Source: Candidatus Binatia bacterium (GTDB taxonomy: Bacteria > Desulfobacterota > Binatia > UBA9968 > JAJDTQ01). From it: 50,441 bases of DNA. Positions 8,549 to 17,272 of the stretch are shown here, one piece after another. Within the stretch, counting starts at the first letter, position 1. The number at the start of each line of letters is the position of its first letter. A program made the position numbers and the translations under genes. Location: NCBI GenBank assembly GCA_022824205.1, contig JAJEAI010000200.1, positions 1 through 50,441 of the forward strand, written 5' to 3'. A model generated the notes under the pieces. The model was not told where the DNA came from. It made no database searches and worked only from the letters and a program-made list of their open reading frames with translations.

Positions 8549-8586
8549 GGGCAAGCCGTCCGTCGCATGACGGAAAGGAGGTCCCT

Positions 8587-8871
8587 GTGGAGGTCACGGA
8601 AGTCAAGGTCTTTCCCGTGGAGGAGGATAAGCTCAAGGCTTATGTGACCATCACCCTGGACGACTGCTTCGTGGTTCGTGACATCAAGGTGATACGCGGG
8701 ACAGCGGGACTTTTCGTCTCGATGCCGAGCAAGAAGCGCCGGGACGGGACCTACAAGGACGTGGCGCATCCGCTCAACAGCGAGACCCGCCGGATGCTCG
8801 AAGAAAGGATCATTGCCGCATACAGGGAAGTCGTATCGAGCGATACGGGCCAGGATCGGGACGGGCAGTAG
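8587..8871 (+). CDS. spoVG: SpoVG-family RNA/DNA-binding regulator
   Basis: This 94-residue protein starts EVTEVKVFPV and contains the family core KAYVTITLDDCFVVRDIKVI and GLFVSMPSKK. SpoVG proteins are small nucleic-acid-binding regulators, best studied in Bacillus, Staphylococcus and Borrelia, and also found in deltaproteobacteria. The GTG start at 8587 is backed by GGAAAGGAGG at 8571-8580. It sits 38 bases after ispE and just before tRNA-Gln, the same neighbourhood as in Firmicutes, where spoVG is next to ispE and prs. Confidence 0.92.
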   Translation: MEVTEVKVFPVEEDKLKAYVTITLDDCFVVRDIKVIRGTAGLFVSMPSKKRRDGTYKDVAHPLNSETRRMLEERIIAAYREVVSSDTGQDRDGQ

Positions 8872-8905
8872 CCCTTCCGGGGATTCTGGCCGCCAACGGG
8901 ACGGG

Positions 8906-8980
8906 TGGGCGGTCGCCAAGTGGTAAGGCCCCGGATTTTGGATCCGGTATACGAAGGTTCGAATCCTTCCCGCCCAGCCA
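8906..8980 (+). tRNA. tRNA-Gln (anticodon TTG)
   Basis: A 75-base cloverleaf. Acceptor arms TGGGCGG (8906-8912) and CCGCCCA pair exactly, followed by discriminator G and an encoded CCA (8978-8980). The anticodon stem CCGGA/TCCGG holds the loop TTTTGGA, giving anticodon TTG. The T-arm contains GGTTCGAATCC. It lies between spoVG and prs. Confidence 0.95.
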
Positions 8981-9088
8981 AGCTCTCTCGCCACGGGCCG
9001 GCGCACGGAGCGGATTTCAGACCCGCGTGACGGCACGAGACCGCGGGCGCTTTTTCCAGTCCATGTTCCAAACCAACGCAGGTAGTCC

Positions 9089-10039
9089 ATGGGATCGTTG
9101 CACGATGAAATGAGGATCTTCGCGGGGAACTCCAACCCTCCCTTGGCGCGCGACATCTGCCACGCCATCGAGATCCCGCTGGGGGAGGCCATCGTCGAGA
9201 CCTTCAGCGACGGCGAGATCCGGGTGGAGATCAAGGAGAACGTGCGCGGCTGCGACGTCTTCCTGATCCAGTCCACATGCGCGCCGGGCAATGACAACCT
9301 CATGGAGTTGCTGATCATGCTGGACGCGTTCAAGCGTGCGTCCGCCAAGCGCATCACCGCCGTCATCCCCTACTACGGTTACGCGCGGCAGGATCGCAAG
9401 GTGGCGCCCCGGGTGCCCATCAGCGCCAAGCTCGTGGCGGATCTCATCACCACGGCGGGGGCCTCGCGGATGCTGACCATGGACCTCCATTCCGGCCAGA
9501 TCCAGGGTTTCTTCAACATCCCGGTGGACAACCTGTACGCCGCGCCGGTGCTGCTCCAGTACCTGTCGAGCCGCTTCGGGGGGGAGGGACTGATCGTCGT
9601 GTCTCCGGACGCCGGCGGCGCCCAGCGCGCGCGTGCCTTCGCCACGCAGCTCAACGTGTCCCTGGCGGTCATCGACAAGCGCAGGGCCGACGCCAACGTG
9701 GTCGAGGAGATGAACATCATCGGCGAGGTGAAGGGCAAGACCGCCATCCTGGTGGACGACATGGTGGACACCGCCGGGACCATCGCCATGGCCGCTGAGG
9801 CGCTCATCCGGGCCGGTGCCAGGAAGGTCGTCGGTTGCTGCACCCACGCCATCTTCTCGGGAAAGGCACTGGACCGGATCAACGATTCTCCCATGGAAGA
9901 GATGGTGGTGACCGACACCATCCCGGCCGGCGACAAGACGGCCCGGTGCGAGAAGATCAAGCCCCTGTCGGTGGCGCCCCTGATCGGCGAAGCCATCCGC
10001 CGCACGCACCTGGAGCGTTCCATCAGCTCCCTTTTCTGA
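9089..10039 (+). CDS. prs: Ribose-phosphate pyrophosphokinase
   Basis: This 316-residue enzyme makes PRPP from ribose 5-phosphate and ATP for nucleotide, His and Trp synthesis. Seen: FAGNSNPPLA, the ATP region YYGYARQDRK, the metal/flexible loop MLTMDLHSGQIQGFF, and the PRPP-binding VDDMVDTAGT. Either ATG 9089 or ATG 9110 (MRIFAGN, the usual family start) could begin it; neither has a strong ribosome-binding site. The following rplY is 36 bases away on the same strand. Confidence 0.95.
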   Translation: MGSLHDEMRIFAGNSNPPLARDICHAIEIPLGEAIVETFSDGEIRVEIKENVRGCDVFLIQSTCAPGNDNLMELLIMLDAFKRASAKRITAVIPYYGYARQDRKVAPRVPISAKLVADLITTAGASRMLTMDLHSGQIQGFFNIPVDNLYAAPVLLQYLSSRFGGEGLIVVSPDAGGAQRARAFATQLNVSLAVIDKRRADANVVEEMNIIGEVKGKTAILVDDMVDTAGTIAMAAEALIRAGARKVVGCCTHAIFSGKALDRINDSPMEEMVVTDTIPAGDKTARCEKIKPLSVAPLIGEAIRRTHLERSISSLF

Positions 10040-10075
10040 TCGACATACGCGCAGTTCTCAGTCAGGAGGTTCAGT

Positions 10076-10726
10076 TTGGAAACAGTCGAAGTACCGGTAC
10101 AGGAAAGGCAGGCCGGCAACAAGCGCGACGCCGGCCGTTTGCGTCGCAACGGCAAGCTGCCCGGCGTGGTCTACGGCCGGGGCACGGGAGGGTTCGCCGT
10201 GCAGGTGGATGACCTGGAGCTGCGACGGCGGGTGGGACACCTGGAAGGCTCCCATCTGCTGCGCCTCAAGTCCGAGGCCGGAGCGGTGGACGGCAAGCTC
10301 GTGCTCATCAAGCACATCCAGTACAACCCGGTGACACACGCCATCGCCCATATCGACTTCTACGAAGTGGACGTTTCCAGGAAGATCACCCTTATGGTGG
10401 GGTTGAACTTCGTCGGGCGACCCGAGGGCGTGGTCCACGGCGGGGTCTTGCAGCCCATCATGCGGGAGCTGGAGGTCGAGTGCCTGCCGCTGGACATTCC
10501 GGCGGAGATCGAGGTGGATGTTTCGGCGTTGGAGATCGGGCACAGCCTCAAGGCCGCGGACATCACGCTGCCGCCCAACGTGGTCAACAACACCCCGGAC
10601 CTGACCCTGGTGTCGGTGCTGGCACCGACCGTATCCACGCGGGAAGAGGAAGGGGCGCTCGAAGGCGAGGCGGCCGAGGAACCGACGGAAGGCGCCGAGG
10701 AGTCGGCGGAACAGACCGAAGCGTGA
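10076..10726 (+). CDS. rplY: 50S ribosomal protein bL25 (Ctc/TL5 long form)
   Basis: This 216-residue long-form bL25 binds 5S rRNA. The N-terminal domain has AGNKRDAGRLRRNGKLPGVVYG; the C-terminal TL5 beta domain covers roughly residues 95-190; the last 25 residues are an acidic Glu/Ala tail. The start is TTG at 10076, supported by AGGAGG at 10064-10069 seven bases away. The prs-rplY-pth order is standard. Confidence 0.93.
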   Translation: METVEVPVQERQAGNKRDAGRLRRNGKLPGVVYGRGTGGFAVQVDDLELRRRVGHLEGSHLLRLKSEAGAVDGKLVLIKHIQYNPVTHAIAHIDFYEVDVSRKITLMVGLNFVGRPEGVVHGGVLQPIMRELEVECLPLDIPAEIEVDVSALEIGHSLKAADITLPPNVVNNTPDLTLVSVLAPTVSTREEEGALEGEAAEEPTEGAEESAEQTEA

Positions 10727-10793
10727 TCCCGACGGACGTTGCCGGCAACGAGGAGCGGCGCGGCTGCGCGCGCTTCCATCCCAGGACATCGTA

Positions 10794-11360
10794 GTGAAGC
10801 TCGTCGTGGGCTTGGGCAACCCGGGCCGGCGTTATGCGCGCACGCGGCACAACCTCGGGTTTCTGCTGCTGGACCGCGTCGCCGGCGCCACGGATACCCG
10901 CATCGGCGACGAGCGTTGCGAGTCCCTGGTGGGTAGGGGCCGGTGGGATCGGGAATCCCTGGTGCTCGCCAAGCCCCAGACCTACATGAACAACAGCGGC
11001 CTGGCGGTCGCGGCGCTGGTGAAGCGCTTCCAGGTCCGCGGCACGGACCTGGTGGTGGCCTACGACGACCTGGACCTGCCGTTCGGACGGCTGCGCATCC
11101 GTTGCGGCGGTTCCGCCGGCGGTCACCGGGGCTTGGCGTCGATCCTGCAGTACGTGCCCGCCCGCGACTTCGTCCGGCTGCGCATGGGCATCGGCCGGCC
11201 GCCGGCCGGCGTGGACTCGGTGGATTACGTGCTGAGCCGCTTCTCGCCCGAGGAAGAGGGTGAGTTGGAGGGCGTTTTGACCAAGGCCGTCGATGCCTTG
11301 GAAGCCATCGTGTTCGAGGGCCCGGTAAGGGCCATGGAGAATTTCAACCGGGTTGCATAG
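10794..11360 (+). CDS. pth: Peptidyl-tRNA hydrolase
   Basis: This 188-residue enzyme releases peptides from prematurely dissociated peptidyl-tRNA. The N-terminal signature [20 protein letters not shown] carries N10 and catalytic H19. PQTYMNNSG and [16 protein letters not shown] supply the other active-site and RNA-contact residues. The start is GTG. In many relatives ychF or rpsF follows; here hppA follows 11 bases after the stop. Confidence 0.95.
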   Translation: MKLVVGLGNPGRRYARTRHNLGFLLLDRVAGATDTRIGDERCESLVGRGRWDRESLVLAKPQTYMNNSGLAVAALVKRFQVRGTDLVVAYDDLDLPFGRLRIRCGGSAGGHRGLASILQYVPARDFVRLRMGIGRPPAGVDSVDYVLSRFSPEEEGELEGVLTKAVDALEAIVFEGPVRAMENFNRVA

Positions 11361-11371
11361 AGGAGGGCAGT

Positions 11372-13420
11372 ATGGAGGGTTTAGCGGTCTGGGCTCCGCC
11401 ACTGGGCGCGGTCGGACTACTCATCGCGTACGGAGCCTATCGCTCCATCGTCAAGGTCGGGGTCAAGGACGCGGACATGCAGTCGGTCAGCGACTCCATC
11501 TACGAAGGCGCCATGGCTTTCCTGAGGCGCGAGTACACCGTTCTGGCCGTGTTCGTGGTGGTGGTGGCGCTGCTCCTCGCGTGGCAGCTCGGAGTCGTCA
11601 CCGCGGTGGCGTTCTTCGCCGGCGCCGTGTGCTCGGTCATCGCGGGGTTCCTGGGGATGAAGGCGGCCACCCGCGCCAACGTGCGCACCTCCCAGGCGGC
11701 CGCCGAGGGCGGCCAGGCGGCGGCGCTGCTCATGGCCTTCAACGGCGGTTCGGTGATGGGTCTGTCGGTGGCCAGCCTCGGCCTGCTCGGCGTGGGTCTG
11801 CTCTTCCTGGCCTACGGCGACCCGGACAACGCCCAGAACATCAGCGGTTTCGCCATGGGCGCCAGCTCCATCGCGCTGTTCTCCCGTGTCGGCGGGGGCA
11901 TCTACACCAAGGCCGCGGACGTGGGCTCCGATCTCGTGGGCAAGGTCGAGGCCGGAATCCCGGAAGACGACCCGCGCAACCCCGGGGTCATCGCCGACAA
12001 CGTCGGCGACAACGTGGGTGACGTCGCCGGCATGGGCGCGGACCTGTTCGAGTCCTACGTCGGATCGATCATCGCCTCCATCGCCATCGCCGCCACCGTG
12101 GCGCCGGCCACCCTCGCCGCGCTGTTCTCGGCACCGGCGCCGGCCCCTCGCGCCACGTTGATGGCGTTGCCGCTGGTGCTCGCGGTGCTGGGGCTCATCG
12201 CCTCCATCATCGGCATCTACTCCATGCGCGTGTTCAAGAACATCAACCCGCAGTCGGCGCTGCGCGGCTCCACCTTCCTGACCACGGTGCTGTTCCTGGT
12301 GGGGGCGCTGGTGATCATCCTCGCCTACGGCGTCACCGTCGGCGTCTTCTGGGCGGTGCTCGCGGGCTCGCTGGGCGGCATTCTCATCGGCCTCATCACC
12401 GAGTACTACACGTCGGCCGCGCCGGTGCAGCGCATCGCCGAAGCCAGCCGCACGGGCCATGCCACCAACATCATCCACGGCCTGGCCGTGGGCCTGGAGA
12501 GCGTGGCCTTGCCCGTGGTGGTCATCGCCGTCGCCATCTGGGTGTCCTACGGCACCGCCGAGCTCTACGGCATCGGCGTGGCCGCGGTGGCGATGCTGGC
12601 CACGGTGGGCATCACCATGAGCGTGGACGCCTACGGCCCCATCGCCGACAATGCCGGGGGCATCTCCGAGATGTGCGGCCTGGGACCCGAGGTGCGCGAG
12701 ATCACCGACGGGCTCGATTCGCTGGGCAACACCACGGCGGCCATCGGCAAGGGCTTCGCCATCGGTTCGGCGGCGCTCACCGCGCTGGCGCTGTTCTCCG
12801 CGTATACGCGGACCGTGGACGCCGAATTGGCCGCGGCGGGGCAGCCGCCGGTGCAGATCCTGGTGACCTCGCCCGAGGTGGTGGTGGGCCTGTTCATCGG
12901 CGGCCTTATCCCGTATCTCATCGGCGCCATGACCATGACAGCGGTGGGGCGGGCGGCCGGCAGGATGATCGACGAGATTCGCCGGCAGTTCCGCGAGATC
13001 CCCGGGCTCCTGGAAGGGCGCGAGGGGGTCAAGCCCGACGCGGCGAGCTGCGTGGACATCTCCACCCGCGCGGCCATCAAGGAGATGGTGGTGCCGGGGC
13101 TCGTGGCGGTGCTGGTGCCGGTGGTGGTGGGCTTCGGCCTGGGGCCGGTGGCCCTGGGGGGAACCCTGGCCGGGGCGTTGGTGTCGGGCGTGCTGCTGGC
13201 GCTGCTCATGTCCAATGCGGGCGGTGCCTGGGACAATGCCAAGAAGTACATCGAGCGGGGCGACTTGGCGAACGAGGGGAAGGGCGGCGAGGCGCACAAG
13301 GCGGCCGTGGTGGGCGACACCGTCGGCGATCCGTTGAAGGATACCTCGGGGCCGTCCATGAACATCCTGATCAAGCTCATGTCGGTGGTGTCGCTGGTCA
13401 TCGCGCCGCTGCTGGTGTGA
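11372..13420 (+). CDS. hppA: Membrane-bound ion-translocating pyrophosphatase
   Basis: This 682-residue integral membrane protein hydrolyses pyrophosphate and pumps H+ and/or Na+ out of the cytoplasm. It is hydrophobic throughout (about 16 helices expected for the family). The substrate-binding loops are visible as [20 protein letters not shown], then [20 protein letters not shown], and near the end [14 protein letters not shown]. The potassium signature reads [10 protein letters not shown]; alanine at that position is typical of K+-dependent enzymes, whereas K+-independent ones have lysine there. Whether the ion is H+ or Na+ is not decided here. The start ATG has GAGGAGGG upstream. It may be cotranscribed with pth. 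Confidence 0.96.
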   Translation: MEGLAVWAPPLGAVGLLIAYGAYRSIVKVGVKDADMQSVSDSIYEGAMAFLRREYTVLAVFVVVVALLLAWQLGVVTAVAFFAGAVCSVIAGFLGMKAATRANVRTSQAAAEGGQAAALLMAFNGGSVMGLSVASLGLLGVGLLFLAYGDPDNAQNISGFAMGASSIALFSRVGGGIYTKAADVGSDLVGKVEAGIPEDDPRNPGVIADNVGDNVGDVAGMGADLFESYVGSIIASIAIAATVAPATLAALFSAPAPAPRATLMALPLVLAVLGLIASIIGIYSMRVFKNINPQSALRGSTFLTTVLFLVGALVIILAYGVTVGVFWAVLAGSLGGILIGLITEYYTSAAPVQRIAEASRTGHATNIIHGLAVGLESVALPVVVIAVAIWVSYGTAELYGIGVAAVAMLATVGITMSVDAYGPIADNAGGISEMCGLGPEVREITDGLDSLGNTTAAIGKGFAIGSAALTALALFSAYTRTVDAELAAAGQPPVQILVTSPEVVVGLFIGGLIPYLIGAMTMTAVGRAAGRMIDEIRRQFREIPGLLEGREGVKPDAASCVDISTRAAIKEMVVPGLVAVLVPVVVGFGLGPVALGGTLAGALVSGVLLALLMSNAGGAWDNAKKYIERGDLANEGKGGEAHKAAVVGDTVGDPLKDTSGPSMNILIKLMSVVSLVIAPLLV

Positions 13421-13476
13421 GGCGGATGGTTGTATTGGACCTACCCCTGTGCTAGGTAAGGGAAGCCCGTATCCGT

Positions 13477-13507
13477 TGAAATGGCGTCCTCCAGGGACGC
13501 CATTTCA
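13477..13507 (+). promoter_or_regulatory. Perfect 13-bp hairpin in the rpsF leader
   Basis: Arms 13477-13489 and 13495-13507 are exact reverse complements around the five-base loop TCCAG. No T-run follows, so it is not a canonical intrinsic terminator. It lies 75 bases before rpsF. A structured leader bound by the S6:S18 pair is known upstream of many rpsF genes; whether this is that element is inference. It may instead be an mRNA end for hppA. Confidence 0.5.
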
Positions 13508-13581
13508 GATGTTGGGGCAGGAACGGAAAGGCGCCGGACACAAGAGTCCGGACAGGGAGCTCGGGACAAACCAGACCGACC

Positions 13582-14160
13582 ATGATTGACGAAACGACCC
13601 ATTACGAGACGCTCTTCATCGTTCACCCGGTTCACAGCGGCAGGAACAAGGACCTTTGCGACCGCTTCCGGGGGGTGCTGGAAGGACAGGGCGCCACGGT
13701 AACGCACTTCGAGGAATGGGGCATGCGCGACCTTGCCTATCCCATTCAGAAGCAGAACCGGGGGCTCTACAACCTGGTCCAGTACCAAGCGTCCGCGGGA
13801 ACGAGCGACGAGCTTGAAAGGGTGATGCGGCTGAGCGACGAAGTGATCCGTTGCATGACCGTGGTGCTCGACGAGGACGTGCTTCCGCTGGCGCGTGCGG
13901 AGGAGGCTACCCGGGCGGCGGAACCCGTGCCGGCGGCGGAACCCGCTGAACCTGCGCCGGCGGCTGAACCTGCGCCGGTTGCCGAAGCCGCGCCAGCCGC
14001 GGAAGCCGCGCCGGCCGTGGAACCGGGACCGGCGGCCGCACCCGTGGAGAGCGCGCCGGCTCCGGAAGCGCCGGTAGACTCGGCGCCGTCGGAGCCCGCG
14101 CCGGCCCCGGCGGCACCCGCGGAGGCGGCAGAGAGCGGGCAGGAAGAGTCGAAGGAATAG
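13582..14160 (+). CDS. rpsF: 30S ribosomal protein bS6 with long Ala/Pro/Glu tail
   Basis: The first ~105 residues are a normal bS6: YETLFIVHPVHSG, then FEEWGMRDLAYPIQKQNRGLYNLVQYQ. From about residue 106 to 192 the protein is a low-complexity tail built from short A-E-P-A-P units, roughly as long as the domain itself. bS6 is usually 95-130 residues, so the tail nearly doubles it. bS6 binds the central domain of 16S rRNA with bS18, whose gene follows 57 bases later. The tail is probably disordered and solvent exposed (inference). Confidence 0.93.
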   Translation: MIDETTHYETLFIVHPVHSGRNKDLCDRFRGVLEGQGATVTHFEEWGMRDLAYPIQKQNRGLYNLVQYQASAGTSDELERVMRLSDEVIRCMTVVLDEDVLPLARAEEATRAAEPVPAAEPAEPAPAAEPAPVAEAAPAAEAAPAVEPGPAAAPVESAPAPEAPVDSAPSEPAPAPAAPAEAAESGQEESKE

Positions 14161-14217
14161 CGCCTTTCCCGCGGCGCGGGACCGACGAACAAGAACTGCG
14201 GGACGAACTGAGGGATA

Positions 14218-14496
14218 ATGGCAGAATATCGTGGGAGAAGAGGTTCGGGGGGTGGCGATGGTCCGCCGCGCCGGCGTGGCATATCGCGCCGGAAAGTGTG
14301 CCGTTTCTGCGCCAACAAGGACCTGCGCTTCGACTACAAGGATACCAAGCTCCTCAGCGGGTTCATGACGGAAAGGGGAAAGATCACCCCGAGCCGCATC
14401 ACCGGAACCTGTTGCTGGTGTCAACGACGCTTGGCAAAGGCGATCAAGCGCGCCCGCCTGGTAGCGTTACTTCCCTATACCACCGTAAAGCTCTGA
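14218..14496 (+). CDS. rpsR: 30S ribosomal protein bS18
   Basis: This 92-residue protein has an arginine/glycine-rich N-terminus followed by the conserved core [17 protein letters not shown] and [19 protein letters not shown]. It keeps four cysteines as CRFC and CCWC, so it is a zinc-ribbon (C+) version. It pairs with bS6 on the 30S subunit. The ATG at 14218 follows GAGGG. Confidence 0.96.
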   Translation: MAEYRGRRGSGGGDGPPRRRGISRRKVCRFCANKDLRFDYKDTKLLSGFMTERGKITPSRITGTCCWCQRRLAKAIKRARLVALLPYTTVKL

Positions 14497-14527
14497 CCCG
14501 GCGCGTGCGCCGCCCGGAGATCGGCTT

Positions 14528-15472
14528 ATGAAGGGGCTGGACACGCTCATGGGGTTCGGGCTCGGGCTGGTCTCGACCCTGCTGCTCTTCTTTGCAGGGT
14601 GGAGGGTGCCCTTTCTGGGGCTGGCGGCGGTGCCTCTGGTCATCTATCCCGCCCTGTTCGTGGGTGTCAGGCTGGGGCGTCAGCCGGGACAGTTGCTGCC
14701 GGTGGCGGCAGCGGTGTGCGTTTACGCGCTGGCCGGGCTGGAAGCCGTGGCCGCGTATCTGGTGTTCGCGCTGGTCACCTACCTGCTCTTCCTGTCTTTC
14801 GGCAAGGGCTGGAACTTGGCGACGGTGGTCAGCGGGACCGCCGGATTGACGGTGGCGGCCATGCTGGTAACCGCGGCCGCGTTGGCGGGCTCGCTGTCCG
14901 CGCTCTGGACCGCGCTTCAGACCGGCGCGGAGGCGCAGGTGCTCATGACGCTGGAAGTGTATGAGCGCATGGGCCTCTCGGGCGACACCATCGAGTACCT
15001 CCGGGAACACGCCGGCGAGATGGCGGCGCTCTTCGTGCGGATGTTGCCGGGCATGATCTTCTTCATGCTGGTGATCGTGGTGCTGGCGAACTTGGCCTTG
15101 CTGTCGTGGCATTTCCCGCAGTATCGCTCGTTCTTCTGCCACGTAGGGGACCTCAAGGAATGGAAGTCGCCCGACCACATCGTGTGGTTCCTCCTGGTTC
15201 CAGGCATTGCGCTTTTCCTGCCCCTCGGCGGGGCGGTGCGGGCGTTGGCCGTGAACCTGGTGCTCATATGCACGGTGTTCTACTTCTTCCACGGGCTGGC
15301 CATCGTGTCGTATTACTTTCATCACAAGAAGGTTCCGATGTTTTTTCGCGTTCTGGGCTATCTGCTCATCGTTTTCGAGCAGATACTCACGGTGCTGGTC
15401 ATCGGTCTGGGGTTCTTCGATCTCTGGGGCGACTTCCGTCGTCTCAAGCGGCGTTCCGCGGACGTGACCTGA
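14528..15472 (+). CDS. DUF2232 (YybS-like) multi-pass membrane protein
   Basis: This 314-residue protein has about eight hydrophobic segments and no soluble domain. Position between rpsR and rplI, and the C-terminal FHGLAIVSYYFHHKK-type stretch, match the DUF2232/YybS family found in that place in Firmicutes and deltaproteobacteria. Some relatives carry an S-component-like fold, but no function is established. The 11-base gap to rplI indicates co-expression. Confidence 0.85.
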   Translation: MKGLDTLMGFGLGLVSTLLLFFAGWRVPFLGLAAVPLVIYPALFVGVRLGRQPGQLLPVAAAVCVYALAGLEAVAAYLVFALVTYLLFLSFGKGWNLATVVSGTAGLTVAAMLVTAAALAGSLSALWTALQTGAEAQVLMTLEVYERMGLSGDTIEYLREHAGEMAALFVRMLPGMIFFMLVIVVLANLALLSWHFPQYRSFFCHVGDLKEWKSPDHIVWFLLVPGIALFLPLGGAVRALAVNLVLICTVFYFFHGLAIVSYYFHHKKVPMFFRVLGYLLIVFEQILTVLVIGLGFFDLWGDFRRLKRRSADVT

Positions 15473-15482
15473 AGGAGAGTCG

Positions 15483-16034
15483 ATGGAAGTCGTTCTGAAG
15501 GAAGACATTGAGAATCTCGGCCACATGGGCGACGTGGTCAAGGTCAAGGACGGTTACGCCCGCAACTACCTGCTCCCCCGCGGTCTGGTAGTGCTGGCCG
15601 ACAAGAAGAGTCTCAAGGCCCTGGAGCACGAGCAGCGCATGATCGCTCAGCGCCGCGAGCGCCTCAACAAGGAAGCCCAGGGCATCAGCTCCAAGCTGGC
15701 CGGGGTGTCCCTCGAATTCACCGCCAAGGTGGGCGAGGAAGGCCGCCTCTTCGGCTCCGTCACCAACATGGACATCGAGAAGGCCCTGAAAGAGCAGGGC
15801 GTCGACGTCGACCGCCGCCGCATCCTCCTGGACACCCCGATCAAGAACGTGGGCGAGTACAACGTCCCCATCCGCCTCAGGCCGGAGGTCACGCCGAGCA
15901 TCAAGGTGAAGGTGGTGTCGGAGGATGGGCCGGAGGGGGGCGAAGCCGAAACTGCCGCTGCCGCTGAGGCAGGAACCGCCCCCGAAGCCCAACCGCCCAT
16001 TGGCGAGGGCGAGGAGCAGCCCAAAGAGTCATAG
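15483..16034 (+). CDS. rplI: 50S ribosomal protein bL9 with acidic C-terminal tail
   Basis: The N-terminal rRNA-binding domain MEVVLKEDIENLGHMGDVV...GYARNYLLPRG is followed by the connecting helix and the C-terminal domain. It ends in about 35 extra residues rich in Glu, Ala and Pro, giving 183 residues against the usual ~148. AAGGAGAG precedes the ATG. It is the third ribosomal protein in this cluster (with bS6 and bL25) with an appended acidic tail. The replicative helicase dnaB, common next in other genomes, does not follow here. Confidence 0.95.
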   Translation: MEVVLKEDIENLGHMGDVVKVKDGYARNYLLPRGLVVLADKKSLKALEHEQRMIAQRRERLNKEAQGISSKLAGVSLEFTAKVGEEGRLFGSVTNMDIEKALKEQGVDVDRRRILLDTPIKNVGEYNVPIRLRPEVTPSIKVKVVSEDGPEGGEAETAAAAEAGTAPEAQPPIGEGEEQPKES

Positions 16035-16166
16035 GGCACCGCCGATCAGAACCAAGGGCGATCTCCTTCCGGTCCCTGAAGTAGCCCGCGACATCGGGAC
16101 CAAGCTGTTGCCCGGTCTCAAACCCGCCGTGTCGGCCGCAAGTATGGAAAACGGCATCCTTGTCTG

Positions 16167-16195
16167 TTGCACGAGCCAGCCATTCGCCTTACATT
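16167..16195 (+). promoter_or_regulatory. Candidate sigma70-type promoter before the RHH gene
   Basis: TTGCAC (16167-16172) and TACATT (16190-16195) are separated by 17 bases. The match to consensus is moderate (3/6 and 4/6). It lies 56 bases before the start at 16252 and after the end of the ribosomal cluster. Confidence 0.35.
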
Positions 16196-16251
16196 AGCCA
16201 TACAACTGACCGAAGGGGCTCGGCAGCGAACCAATCAAGGAGACCGTATCC

Positions 16252-16479
16252 ATGGAGTTGAAAAAGGTCACCATGAACCTTACGGAGCGGGACATCGCCA
16301 ACGCCGAGATACTCACGGCCCGACTGCACTCACGGAATAAGGCGTCAACCGTGAGCACCGCGTTGGCGATCATGGAGGCGCTTACGAGGAAGATCGAAGA
16401 CGGAGGAGAATTGATTGTCAGAAAGAAGGACGGATCGATCGAGACGGTGCTCATCGCCGGTCTGGACGGCGCCGGTTGA
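16252..16479 (+). CDS. Small ribbon-helix-helix-like protein (antitoxin/regulator type)
   Basis: This 75-residue protein begins ELKKVTMNLTERDIANAEIL, a beta strand followed by a helix, then SRNKASTVSTALAIMEAL, a second helix. That is the layout of CopG/Arc-type ribbon-helix-helix DNA-binding proteins, which often act as antitoxins. The C-terminus forms a short beta hairpin (ELIVRKKDGSIETVLI) rather than an obvious toxin-binding tail. No toxin gene is next to it. AAGGAG lies about ten bases before the ATG. The fold call is from pattern recognition only. Confidence 0.6.
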   Translation: MELKKVTMNLTERDIANAEILTARLHSRNKASTVSTALAIMEALTRKIEDGGELIVRKKDGSIETVLIAGLDGAG

Positions 16480-16847
16480 TGCCGGCCGATCCAAAGCCCC
16501 CGGACACAAGCACCTCGTCTGACGCTTGGGGATAGGCAGAGGAAGATCGAACCGACCCGGTGAGATATGGCCCGGCTTTCCTGGGGGACCGACACTTTTA
16601 CCGCGTCGTTGCATGGTCACTGGCGAGTCTTGCGGGTCTCGCCTTGATTGGATCAAATTGTTCTTGCCGCCCTCGACAAGGACATTCCTGATTTCATAGT
16701 CGCCATCGGATCAACGGCCATTGGGGCCTTGGCTAGCGTACTAATGGCGAATCGCCGCTGAGTTCGGAAGGGAAGCAGGGCATCCTCCGCAGCCAGAAGG
16801 ATTCGGTGTTGAAGGGGTGTGGCGGATCCAGGAGTGTGGCAGGACAA

Positions 16848-17093
16848 ATGATTAAGACATTCGACAAGATCGTGGCCGGGCTTGAGGATGCCCGGGCTTA
16901 CTTGCACGGTAAGCGCGATGGTTTCGAGGTGCATGAAGTTGCGGTTACCCAGCCCGACGTTTCGGCGACCCGAGGCAAGATGGGGGTTCGGCAGCGAAGA
17001 AGTCCGTTCACACTCTCGCCGCCCAATAAACCATTTCGACTAACCACGAATACAAGCCATGGTATTCCTGAGACAGCGGAGAATGCCGTCTGA
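16848..17093 (+). pseudogene. Truncated HigA/XRE-type antitoxin remnant
   Basis: The ATG at 16848 begins IKTFDKIVAGLEDARAYLHG, then a strand-like FEVHEVAV, then VSATRGKMGVRQ. This matches the start of the small XRE-family antitoxins, in which a helical N-terminus and a [D]V-x-A-x-R-x-K-x-G-x-(S/T)Q element lead into the helix-turn-helix. After MGVRQ the expected helix-turn-helix is absent and the frame runs through unrelated sequence to 17093. No intact toxin gene is found next to it. Confidence 0.5.
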
Positions 17094-17238
17094 ACTGCAC
17101 TTCAAGATACCCGAGCAACGTCTCGTAGTGTTGTTCTGTCCCAGAGAGCATTTGGCTTACGGTCGTCACGGGCCGCCGTCCAAGGATCGCGGCCGAGATT
17201 CGGGGATGGGAAAGTGCCTCTCGGTGGTGGGGTTCCAA
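17008..17238 (-). CDS. Small hypothetical protein, doubtful
   Basis: A 76-residue frame. Its second half (GTEQHYETLLGYLEVQFRR, then EYHGLYSWLVEMVYWAARV) looks protein-like, with amphipathic and aromatic residues. I recognise no family. It overlaps the antitoxin remnant on the other strand and ends before the transketolase gene. It may itself be a fragment. Confidence 0.25.
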   Translation of the reverse strand: MEPHHREALSHPRISAAILGRRPVTTVSQMLSGTEQHYETLLGYLEVQFRRHSPLSQEYHGLYSWLVEMVYWAARV

Positions 17239-17272
17239 ATCCAGACAGTCGGGGCGGCAAACGAGATGAGGC

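Larger units (their letters stand above)
16480..17272. other. Decayed intergenic region with gene remnants
   Basis: No intact recognisable gene lies in this 793-base stretch. It holds a short hydrophobic frame at 16648-16761 (37 residues, TTG start without a ribosome-binding site), a truncated antitoxin-like frame at 16848-17093, and a small minus-strand frame at 17008-17238. The composition suggests a site of past insertion and deletion between the ribosomal cluster and the transketolase operon. Confidence 0.5.

Noticed and set aside
11417-13297. 626-codon minus-strand frame opposite hppA
   Set aside because: Shadow frame with His/Asp-rich non-protein composition.
13429-13460. Promoter before rpsF from TTGTAT or TTGGAC with CTAGGT
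   Set aside because: No acceptable -10 at a proper distance; left out.
16648-16761. Short hydrophobic frame (37 residues, GSTAIGALASVLMANRR at the end) as a small membrane peptide or type I toxin
   Set aside because: Only a TTG start without ribosome-binding site, in a decayed region. Recorded in the gap entry but not called as a gene.
16770-16847. Possible HigB/RelE toxin remnant before the truncated antitoxin (KGCGGSRS resembles the GTGGxRK element of such toxins)
   Set aside because: The likeness covers eight residues in one frame, with no supporting sequence on either side.
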